45,394 nucleotides of DNA, taken from positions 1 through 45,394 of the forward strand of contig NZ_JAELTU010000047.1 of NCBI RefSeq assembly GCF_016429015.1, read 5' to 3'. Positions within the stretch are counted from its first letter, which is position 1, and each line of letters starts with the position of its first letter. Source of the DNA: Rhizobium sp. ASV20. Lineage in GTDB: Bacteria > Pseudomonadota > Alphaproteobacteria > Rhizobiales > Rhizobiaceae. This document shows positions 25,769-33,515 of this stretch, in pieces. The position numbers were made by a program, and so were the translations under genes. The notes beneath the pieces are model-generated. The model made no database searches and was not told where the DNA came from. It was given only the letters and a program-made list of their open reading frames with translations.

Positions 25769-25900
25769 ACTCAGGCTGAGCGTTGGCGATCTAAAGGCCT
25801 TGTGCGGCGAATTCCTGTTGCGTTTCGAGAGCTTTGAGTTTGGCTGGTCGTTGTTGTCTCGGTCATTTTTGTTGATCTCGTCACACATGCTCCTCCCCCC

Positions 25901-26806
25901 TTAGCAACCGTCCAACGCCTTGATCTTCGAGATCAAGGTTCGCCCATATGCGTAAATCGTCTGTATGTCGGCTCTACCTCGGCACTGGCGACCCTTGTCC
26001 GTCTTGTACTCGTAGGATACCCGCACATTGTCGGGTCCCCGAAGCGTCGTTCTGGTGAGGGTCAAGGGAACCGACATGGCACCGTAGAAACCGTGTATCG
26101 CTTGTTCGTTAAAGGGTCCACGCCCGCGCTTTTCCGGGACCACCAAAGCCGCGGCAGCCTCCCCATCCGCAGCCGCGAGGGCTGAGTAAAATGCGGTGGT
26201 TGCCGACATGGGGTCATGCGGAAGGACTTCGCTTGGCTTTGACACCTCGGGAGCTTTAGCAGCAATCGCCTCATATGTGATGCCGACCGCGGATGCCGTC
26301 TCAGCGCTCAACCATTCGACACCCTCTGGCGGCGCAGACGTGACATAGACGACGGCCTTGTCACTCAGCCCGAGTTGATTGAGGTACGCCCCCACGAGGG
26401 CGTTCGCCGCCCCATATTCCGACGCCTGCCCATTGATCAAACGATATGCCGCATGGAAGCCGAGCTTGGAGTTGGCATCAAGGAGCCGTGGTGAGCCCGC
26501 CAGCCAAGTGAGAGCGCATGCCGATGCACAGAGAGCGTTCGGGGGAACGGCCGTCGCGAAGCCTCTTAGGCGGATCGCACGCCCGATCTCTAATCCCGCG
26601 TGGAGATTGCCGCCGCCGCTATTCAAAACGATTATGGCGCGTTCAGTCGTCGCGGCGAGCTTCCTGAACGACGCGTCGTCGCCGTCGTTGAAGGTTCCGC
26701 TGACGGAGATGATGTCGGTGCCGTTCAAGCCTACATCCCGAATGATCTCGGCCGCTTGGGACGGGAGCGCAAATGAAAGAACGACGGCAAGAACCAGATA
26801 GCGCAT
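25901..26806 (-). CDS. Secreted ClpP-like serine hydrolase
   Basis: 301 residues from the ATG at 26806, with GGGGG five bases upstream. A signal peptide (MRYLVLAVVLSFALPSQAAE) precedes a ClpP/crotonase-like core: IIVLNSGGGNLHAGLEIGRAI, then CASACAL with S95 and LGFHAAY with H118. This is the arrangement of predicted periplasmic Clp-like proteases (COG3904-type). A C-terminal domain of about 110 residues follows, with a Cys-rich end. It is similar in design to the protein at 27078-28310. Confidence 0.78.
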   Translation of the reverse strand: MRYLVLAVVLSFALPSQAAEIIRDVGLNGTDIISVSGTFNDGDDASFRKLAATTERAIIVLNSGGGNLHAGLEIGRAIRLRGFATAVPPNALCASACALTWLAGSPRLLDANSKLGFHAAYRLINGQASEYGAANALVGAYLNQLGLSDKAVVYVTSAPPEGVEWLSAETASAVGITYEAIAAKAPEVSKPSEVLPHDPMSATTAFYSALAAADGEAAAALVVPEKRGRGPFNEQAIHGFYGAMSVPLTLTRTTLRGPDNVRVSYEYKTDKGRQCRGRADIQTIYAYGRTLISKIKALDGC

Positions 26807-27077
26807 GTTTACCCCCAATACGCCTCCCTTTTGAGCATTGGTGGATGTTAGACGCAAGCAGATGGACGACGTTCAGATGTGGACCTTCTTGTGCGCGCGA
26901 TATTCTTCAGAGGCTAATGCGAGTCAAAGCTCCCGGGAGATTGGCGGCTGCTACCTGGAAAAGGGCATACATCGACGTTTCCCACGGACAACTTTGGCTC
27001 GGCGATACGTGTCGTGTCGTGTCGAAAATGGTCGCTATGGATCGATTGGTGTCGCGTTCCTGAAACGACTGACGCAT

Positions 27078-28310
27078 TCAATGGCTCCTGAGGAGAACCT
27101 TCTCCTTCGCGAGGTAGCCATCCAACGTTTTCGAAACGTCATTCAATTTCGTCTGCGGCGGGACTAGATCGATGGCCCTGATCATATCGTCGATCCAATT
27201 GCCCGTTCCAAGGTTGATCGTTGAAATCGACTGCTTGAACTTCCACAGATCGGCACCAGCCTTCACCTCCGCGAAGAGTTCTTCGATGGTGCCCGCCGGC
27301 TTATAGAACGTCTCTGGATCGTTCGGACCCGATGAGAAAAGGCACCAGATGAACGATTTACCATCGTTGGTCTTCGCGATCGGAAGATAGGCCAAGCCTA
27401 CTTTCACCGTCCCCTGTCGTAACATGAGGGTACCAAAAGCCTTGTCAGCTTCACCGTCCTCCATAAGTTTGGAGCCTTCCACGAATTCGTCCATCGCCGC
27501 GACCGCCTTGGCGTACCCCTCTGCGCTACTTCTTCGCTGAAGGTGATAATAACGGTTCAGGCAGGCATTTACGATCATCGACTGAGTTATGCCTGGCTTG
27601 GTCCTGATCTGGTAGGAATAGTCACTGTAGCCGATCCCAAGGTAGCGAACTGTGTCTACGTCGTCGGCCAGCAACATTTCGTCTTGACCAGGCTTCAGAA
27701 GCCGCGGCAGCTCCAGCGGAGAAACATAGAGCGAGCCCGCGAGCGCCACCAGCCGCGAGATGCTGTCTACCGCGCTTCTATAGGCGGCTTCAACGGTGGT
27801 CGCATCGTAAGTTCCATTCGGCAGGACGAGATACGGTGCGTGAAAACCAAGGACTGCACCCGGTTCGAGCGAACGGTCGGGAGATTGACTGGGTAGCGGC
27901 GCGTCATCTGACAGGGGCGTCGGGTCACCGGGCGTAGAAGTGCCACCCAGAAAAGCCAACGCACAGGCCGACGCACAACTATTTCCGGTCCGGACGACAG
28001 TGGCTATGCCTCGTCGCCGGAGTTCAACGGCGAGGTCCAAGCCCTCTTGGTAGGAGCCGCCAGGGCTATCCAGAGAGATCACGAATTTCCGGCTCGGACC
28101 ATCCTCGTGTGTCACCGTAGCCGCAGCTAGCGCCGCTTCCATTCTTCTGGTGTCACCCGCCTCGATCTCGCCAGCCAGCCTGAATCTGACCTCTTCCTGT
28201 ATCGGGCCTTGGACTATTCCTTCGAAACGAATATCGGCGGCAATCACGCGCGAGGCCGAAATCAGCATGCCCACCAGCAGCAACCATGCGGAGACAGAGC
28301 GAGATTTCAC
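27078..28310 (-). CDS. Secreted ClpP-like serine hydrolase, long form
   Basis: 410 residues from the GTG at 28310, which overlaps the stop of the upstream gene (GTGA). The signal peptide is SVSAWLLLVGMLISASRVIA. The ClpP-like core has SLDSPGGSYQEGLDLA, the nucleophile in SCASACALAFLGG and the histidine in LGFHAPYL, with a Pro/Ser-rich insert between them. The last 200 residues form an extra domain of unknown type. It is coupled to the small exported protein, so the two probably act together in the periplasm. Confidence 0.77.
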   Translation of the reverse strand: MKSRSVSAWLLLVGMLISASRVIAADIRFEGIVQGPIQEEVRFRLAGEIEAGDTRRMEAALAAATVTHEDGPSRKFVISLDSPGGSYQEGLDLAVELRRRGIATVVRTGNSCASACALAFLGGTSTPGDPTPLSDDAPLPSQSPDRSLEPGAVLGFHAPYLVLPNGTYDATTVEAAYRSAVDSISRLVALAGSLYVSPLELPRLLKPGQDEMLLADDVDTVRYLGIGYSDYSYQIRTKPGITQSMIVNACLNRYYHLQRRSSAEGYAKAVAAMDEFVEGSKLMEDGEADKAFGTLMLRQGTVKVGLAYLPIAKTNDGKSFIWCLFSSGPNDPETFYKPAGTIEELFAEVKAGADLWKFKQSISTINLGTGNWIDDMIRAIDLVPPQTKLNDVSKTLDGYLAKEKVLLRSH

Positions 28311-28819
28311 TTTGCGATACCAGGGCAAAGGTGCTGAAAGACTGTCAGCACCACGCCGTAGCCAGAAGCGGACGATCCATCCAGTGTTTCCCCGGAGCTG
28401 ACCCTCTTGATGACGTAGTCCGCCATGCTGATCTCGCCATCCGACGGTTTAGTTTTCGGGCGTCCAAGGAAGATATAGGCCTCGCCGTATACGTCAGCGA
28501 ACGTGCCTTTCTGGCAATTCCCCATAACGCGATCTCGGACTTTGACTTCCGCCATTGTTCTCTTGACGCAAGCCATCGAATAGTCCTGATCGTATTCAAC
28601 GCAGGCCGCCTTGGCGTCCTTTGGTGTGTGTTTAATAAAAATCGTCGCATTGGCTGTTCCCAACCCGGACGACGAGACGGTCGTGACGTGCATGCCGGCT
28701 CGGGAACCGTAGTAGATGGGATCGCTGTCCTGGCCGAAAGCGCTCGTGCATATCAGAGCGCTTGCGACCACCGCGCCGGAGACTACTGCCGTAATTGGCT
28801 GAAACATTTGATTACGCAT
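28307..28819 (-). CDS. Small exported cysteine-containing protein
   Basis: 170 residues with a signal peptide (ITAVVSGAVVASALICTSAFG). The mature domain begins DPIYYGSRAGMHVTTVS and has cysteines at about 93, 104, 122 and 165 that could form two disulfides. AGGA lies nine bases before the ATG. The 3' end overlaps the start of the secreted protease gene. I have no family name; a similar domain plan is common in rhizobial exported proteins. Confidence 0.72.
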   Translation of the reverse strand: MRNQMFQPITAVVSGAVVASALICTSAFGQDSDPIYYGSRAGMHVTTVSSSGLGTANATIFIKHTPKDAKAACVEYDQDYSMACVKRTMAEVKVRDRVMGNCQKGTFADVYGEAYIFLGRPKTKPSDGEISMADYVIKRVSSGETLDGSSASGYGVVLTVFQHLCPGIAK

Positions 28820-28944
28820 CTATGCAATCCTGCTCGCATCAATCTGGAGTGACCGGGCCGTCTTTGGGTTTTTACGGGTCACTGATCTCCCCGTACTATT
28901 AATAGTTGAAGACTTACAATATAAATTTAAGCTTCGAGTGGAAG

Positions 28945-29628
28945 CTAGCGTTTGTGGTACAACACGTCGAACAATTGCACTTCCAAGTATTCACAGAGCA
29001 TTTCGACCTGCCTGAGAGCTTCGAAGAGAGACTCTTGTGTCACGACTAGCTTCGGATTCCACCACTGAGATCCAGGAAATTGGTCCGTCTCGATCAACCG
29101 CCTCTCAAGATCGCTCAAGAAAAACGGGATGGGGTGTTTTCCGCGCACGCTTGGATCGTGAGTTGTGTGAAGGTCAGCTATTTGCTTGGCATGCTGTGCA
29201 CTATTGCGCGCGAGGACGATTTGCTCAATGAGGACAAAATCGACGGGGCAATCAGCCCAGTCTGTTTTCAGTAAGTCTCCAAAACAAGCTTTGTATCCCG
29301 AGACAAAGCCATTCCCTTTTTTAGAACTGAATTGCTCAGGGAATTTCTTCTGGCACGTTAAACCGAGTTGCCGTTCCCACGTCACGAAGTAAAGCTTGAG
29401 AGCATCCGAAAGCATTGAAATGCAGGTTGCCCCCAGCACTTCCAGAGACGTGTTTGCATCCATCCACTCCTCTAGGAACGGCGGCTCTTCGTCCTCGCTA
29501 TAAGGCGGCTCGAAAGGAGGTTCTTCGGCATCGATCTTGCGCATCGTTTCGCTAAATGGCGCAGACGCCGCCTTATGGTATCGCCGAATGAAAGCGGTTC
29601 GTCTTTTCAGGAAAAACAAAACTTCCAA
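28945..29628 (-). CDS. HEPN-motif protein
   Basis: 227 residues. The start is TTG at 29628, chosen because GAGGA lies eight bases upstream, while the first ATG (29544) has no ribosome site. An acidic Pro-rich segment (36-52) is followed by helices and the motif LARNSAQHAKQI with R141-N142 and H146, the R-N-x3-H signature of HEPN domains. The protein may be an RNase toxin or a helical partner protein. It lies beside another HEPN-motif gene on the same strand, about 130 bases away. Confidence 0.62.
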   Translation of the reverse strand: MEVLFFLKRRTAFIRRYHKAASAPFSETMRKIDAEEPPFEPPYSEDEEPPFLEEWMDANTSLEVLGATCISMLSDALKLYFVTWERQLGLTCQKKFPEQFSSKKGNGFVSGYKACFGDLLKTDWADCPVDFVLIEQIVLARNSAQHAKQIADLHTTHDPSVRGKHPIPFFLSDLERRLIETDQFPGSQWWNPKLVVTQESLFEALRQVEMLCEYLEVQLFDVLYHKR

Positions 29629-29757
29629 GCTTCAAGTCCTCATGTTTCAAGGCAGTTGGCAACGAACTCGTGGAAGCGGCGAGATCATACGATGATCCCC
29701 CGTGTTATTCTCGAATTCGTTTGGCCTGTATGGTCAAATTTAAATCCAGAGCGGGTT

Positions 29758-30360
29758 TCAACGAGCTCCAAATAACTCCTTCCACCGAGACGGCAGGTTT
29801 GCCAGAAATGCTTTGTAGTCTGCGAGCGACGTGATCTTCGCATCTACACTCCCAGTGATCTCGTCCACCCCCCTTTTTCGAAATGACGATCCCGAAAACC
29901 CATCGTATCCGAAACGCTCCTGCGCGCCGTCCGAAAGCCTCTCGCGCCAGGTTCGGATGTCGTGGGCCATTGACAGCAATTGTTCCGTGCCCAGGCTTGA
30001 GTCGGTGAGTTGTCCGTGAAAAAGCTTGTTCCGGTGAAGTGTCGCCTCGGTCAGCCGAGCATCCAACAAGGCAAAGTCTCCGATAAGCTCCTCGATACCA
30101 ATACCGACCAAATCGGGGATGCCGATTTTGAAGTGCTTGAAATAGATCGTCGAACGGGCTGCGAGCGCCGATCTCAGCGTGTCGACGTCCGGCCTTTCGA
30201 AGGCAGATGCCTGAAACACGAGGCTGGTGAAAATCCTCCGCAACTGGCCTTCGCATCGGATGAGCGACAGGCTGAACGCATCCAAGCCTCTTGTCCTCGA
30301 TCGGCGATCTTGCCCTACGGCTTCGACAATCCTGAATGCTTCGTCACATGCATTCGTCAT
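29758..30360 (-). CDS. HEPN-like protein
   Basis: 200 residues, all helical, with HRNKLFHGQ (R110 to H115), the R-N-x3-H core of HEPN domains followed by a G-Q. GGGAGG lies six bases before the ATG. Proteins with this RNKLFHG motif are often of unknown function. The gene follows the dGTPase-NTase operon in the same direction after a 164-base gap and could be its last member or an independent effector. Confidence 0.62.
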   Translation of the reverse strand: MTNACDEAFRIVEAVGQDRRSRTRGLDAFSLSLIRCEGQLRRIFTSLVFQASAFERPDVDTLRSALAARSTIYFKHFKIGIPDLVGIGIEELIGDFALLDARLTEATLHRNKLFHGQLTDSSLGTEQLLSMAHDIRTWRERLSDGAQERFGYDGFSGSSFRKRGVDEITGSVDAKITSLADYKAFLANLPSRWKELFGAR

Positions 30361-30524
30361 TCCATGCCTCCCTATATCAAGATGGTTATCGCGGGAAGAA
30401 GCGCCGTGAAACCATCAGAATTTGGCAAGAGAAACAAGTTCTCACCGATGTGGGCTTTCAAACGGAATGGAACCGGGCGTCTATATCATGCACTTCGCGA
30501 AGACGCCGTAACGGCATCGACATT

Positions 30525-30915
30525 TCAGCGAATTCGTAACAATCGCTGGCTTTCCGGAACCAGTGTGTCCGCATGCCTAATCTGTCTTTTCGTCAAGCTA
30601 CGTTGCCCCACCCAGCTCGGAGCCAGGAACCGCAAAGCAACCTCTTCTGGCCCGTTGAAGACGATCTCGCCTTTCAGGTTGTCGAGGGAAATAGGAGATG
30701 TTGGGCACGAGTGTCGACCATTCTGAAGGCCGGGCCTCGATTGGTCCCTGTCGGCTTGACCTGCACGGATCGACCATCGGAAGCATGCCCATCGATTCCT
30801 GTCCCGTTTCGCGAGAAAGCTGCAGGCCGAACAGTTCAGACGCCACGGCCTCGCCAATGTCGCCGATGAGGTTTCCATCTAAGGTGAGAAACCTCAGAAA
30901 CCGTGAAAAGATCAC
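30525..30915 (-). pseudogene. Frameshifted nuclease-like gene (PD-(D/E)XK-like)
   Basis: Three frames carry one continuous protein. Frame 1 starts at a GTG overlapping the upstream stop and reads DGNLIGDIGEAVASELFGLQ. Frame 2 reads IDGHASDGRSVQVKPTGTN then RGPAFRMVDTRAQHLLF and soon stops. Frame 3 reads LDNLKGEIVFNGPEEVALRF then the end ILRIR. The joins fall near 30794-30800 and 30685-30692, so at least two single-base indels are needed. The order E-box, D-G-R-x-V-Q-V-K, then F-N-G-P resembles a small restriction-endonuclease-like family (DUF6998-type). It appears once functional and now broken. Confidence 0.75.
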
Positions 30916-31724
30916 TGATGAACAATCGGATGGCTGCTGTTCGAGGTCAGGTGCAGCCCTGGCAAGTCTAGCTGTTCGCCGTAATATGTCGACATCGCCC
31001 GCCTATATTGCCGGCAGATCACCGCTTCGCACAACTCGTTTGCGCTCTTGTATCTATAGAGGAACGGGGTCGAGCTTTTGCGATTGTCCATCGCTACGAC
31101 ATCGCGGAACCCCGTGCCGTCAAGATTGTCGGCGATGAACGACTTGAGCCTTTCTCCCGCCGACAGGTCCCACAAGAGAATTCGTCTGACAGCCCGGTAG
31201 AGGTTGCCTATGATGGTGGGGGTAGGCAGGAGGTTGACTTCCATAACCTTGCGTTGAAGGCCCTCCAGATACGAGTTGTCGTGGAGCACGTGACGTCTTT
31301 TGATATCGTACAGTACAGCGTCGTAGTTGAAGAACGTGGACCGAGTGAAATCTGTGAGGCCACGTGCGGTGACGTGGCCTTCCCGTATTGCCCAGGTCGA
31401 CTCTAGCGCCCAAAAATCGACGTTCCATCCCAGTTCGGTCATAGAGTGGCCACCGAAAACGTTGGTTCGGGCATGGACGGACCTCGCCATGTCAGCGACG
31501 TCTTCCATCGAGGCATCGATGACGAGATCGATATCCGATTTGAACCCCTGCTTTCCAACGCGCGCAAAATCCCGAACCATGCCTCCCACGATCGCGACAT
31601 TGTCGAACCGCTTGAAGTGGGTACCGAGCACGTAGCGTAGCCGACGGCTGGCGAGAGTGTTGTCTCGCCAGACGTAATCGTCGATACGACGCTTCACGAT
31701 ATGGGACTTCGCGGCTACTTTCAT
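30912..31724 (-). CDS. Pol-beta-type nucleotidyltransferase
   Basis: 270 residues from the ATG at 31724, which overlaps the dGTPase stop (TGATG); a GTG nine codons upstream is also open. The catalytic motif is VGGMVRD (46-52) with SDIDLVID (63-70) and D103 in NVDFW, the G-G-x-x-R-D...D-x-D...D arrangement of class II polymerase-beta NTases such as CCA-adding and poly(A) enzymes. The helical C-terminal region is shorter than in CCA enzymes. It transfers NMP to an unknown acceptor, perhaps tRNA, protein or a small molecule. It is the second gene of the dGTPase operon. Confidence 0.83.
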   Translation of the reverse strand: MKVAAKSHIVKRRIDDYVWRDNTLASRRLRYVLGTHFKRFDNVAIVGGMVRDFARVGKQGFKSDIDLVIDASMEDVADMARSVHARTNVFGGHSMTELGWNVDFWALESTWAIREGHVTARGLTDFTRSTFFNYDAVLYDIKRRHVLHDNSYLEGLQRKVMEVNLLPTPTIIGNLYRAVRRILLWDLSAGERLKSFIADNLDGTGFRDVVAMDNRKSSTPFLYRYKSANELCEAVICRQYRRAMSTYYGEQLDLPGLHLTSNSSHPIVHQ

Positions 31725-33160
31725 CACGGTAGCGATCTTACTTCGGTCCACAGGTTCAAAGCAAATGAATCCGTCATGCCCGAGACCATGTCGGTCAACA
31801 ACCGCAGTTCCCGGTAACGTGCGCCAGAGCTCGGCCCAACGTTGCCCTTACTAAGTTTTGCCGCTTCGATGTAGTTGGGGCTAACCAGGGACCAACTGTA
31901 TTTGGCTGTTGCCGTCGTCCGCTTACTCTCGATATCCTCAGGTTTCTTGCGCTTGCTAATCCCTTCCCAGAAGAAGGACATGAGGCGATCGAGCGCTTCA
32001 GCACCCACAGCCTCCATCTTGAGGACAGACGGGTGCGCAAAAGCGTGGCCGCGGGCGATGTCCTTGAGAGCATTGCAGAGCGGATTGTTTTCCAGGATCG
32101 GCTCTAGGTCCGTCTTTGCCATGAACGCTTCGGACGCTTCGAGGAAAAACGTGCTGACATCTTGGATCAACGCCGAGATTAGATACGCCCTAAGCATGCC
32201 TATCTTGATATCCCGCGCAACCTGAGGACTGCGCTTTAAATCATGGATTTCCTTAAATTTGCGGCCGATCTTTTCGACAGACGGATGTTCCTTACTCCGA
32301 TCGTCGTGCTGTAGGATCACCAGAACATCATCGGGCGAAATGATTTTCTTCTTCATAACATCGTCAACATCGAGGATGCTGTAGGCGATGTCGTCGCAGG
32401 CCTCCATAATCCACGTGAGTGGGTGACGCTCCTTTTCGCCGACGCTGACATGGCTTCGCATCCACGCTACGACGTCCTTCTCGGATTCGAAATACCCGCA
32501 TTTGCCAAAGACCGGATGGTCTTTGACAGTCGAACTGGTGGCGACCGGATATTTGAGCGCAGCCGACAACGTCGCGGCTGTAAGGTCGAGCCCCAAGTAG
32601 TCGCGGTGCGTCTGAAGTCTGGTAATGAGCCGGAATGTCTGGGGGTTGCCGTCGAATTTAGTAAATTCGCTTCGCAACACAGGAGGGACTTCCGCGCTCA
32701 ACTTCTTGCCGCCGGGACCATCCAGATCAAAAATCCAGTCGGCGCGGGAGGAAAACCAATTGCCGATGGCGGCCTCGCCCTGATGACCGAAAGGCGGATT
32801 GCCGAGATCGTGCGCAAGACCGATGGCGGTCAGGATAGGCTGGATGACCTTATGGAGATCGGCACCAAACAGGTCGGGGCGCTGTGTCGCGATGTTGGAG
32901 CCGATCGAGCGAGCCAAGTTAGCCACTTCGTGGGAATGAGTTAGGCGGGTTCGAACGCCATCGTTTTCGTCCATTGGCCAGACTTGCGTCTTGTCCGACA
33001 GGCGGCGGACAGGTGTCGAGAATAGCAGGCGGTCGTGGTCGTGTTGGAACTCGGAGCGCCAGCCTCGGGCGTCGCCATCATCGTTGATCGCCTTAGCATC
33101 GTCTGCGTTTTGGGATGGGAGTGCGGGGCCAGGACGACGCGCGGCGGACCAAAAATCCAT
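31724..33160 (-). CDS. dGTPase-like HD-domain dNTP triphosphohydrolase
   Basis: 478 residues from the ATG at 33160 (MDFWSAARRPG), with GGAG eight bases upstream; the longer frame is unsupported. The HD residues are present: RTRLTHSHEV (H75), LAHDLGNPPFGH (H117, D118, H126) and EACDDIAYS (D256/D257). This is the dGTPase family, which removes triphosphate from dNTPs. Housekeeping copies exist in rhizobia, but dGTPases are also known anti-phage factors that drain dNTP pools. Here the gene sits in a mobile island and is fused in an operon with an NTase, which favours defence. The C-terminal 200 residues match the family. Confidence 0.88.
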   Translation of the reverse strand: MDFWSAARRPGPALPSQNADDAKAINDDGDARGWRSEFQHDHDRLLFSTPVRRLSDKTQVWPMDENDGVRTRLTHSHEVANLARSIGSNIATQRPDLFGADLHKVIQPILTAIGLAHDLGNPPFGHQGEAAIGNWFSSRADWIFDLDGPGGKKLSAEVPPVLRSEFTKFDGNPQTFRLITRLQTHRDYLGLDLTAATLSAALKYPVATSSTVKDHPVFGKCGYFESEKDVVAWMRSHVSVGEKERHPLTWIMEACDDIAYSILDVDDVMKKKIISPDDVLVILQHDDRSKEHPSVEKIGRKFKEIHDLKRSPQVARDIKIGMLRAYLISALIQDVSTFFLEASEAFMAKTDLEPILENNPLCNALKDIARGHAFAHPSVLKMEAVGAEALDRLMSFFWEGISKRKKPEDIESKRTTATAKYSWSLVSPNYIEAAKLSKGNVGPSSGARYRELRLLTDMVSGMTDSFALNLWTEVRSLP

Positions 33161-33515
33161 AGCGAAAACTCCATAATGGATGAATAGGAAAACTGAAGAT
33201 TTGATGACGCTGGCGGAACTGGTTTTTGAGCCAGATACCCGATCTTCGTCACGCGTCCATAGCAGGGATGATGATCCCGCTCTAGTTGAAATTTTATTGA
33301 TCAAAGGACAGAATGCACGCTTTACTACCGACATCTGTATCCACAGCCGCCTCCAGCGTAAATCCCGTGGCCGGCCTTGAAACGTTGGGCTGCTTGGTCC
33401 CTTCAACGTCTTGCGTCCAAACAAATTTGCGCTGATCCCCTGATGTTGGATCGTGAAGCGCGATGAGAACCTGGGCGGCAAACTATGTCCGCGTCGCCGC
33501 GGTGATCAGGGTCGA
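33161..33515. other. Intergenic region before the dGTPase operon
   Basis: 355 bases with no supported gene. It should hold the promoter of the dGTPase-NTase operon, transcribed leftward, and the end of the GHKL gene. I see no clear terminator or repeat in it. Confidence 0.5.
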
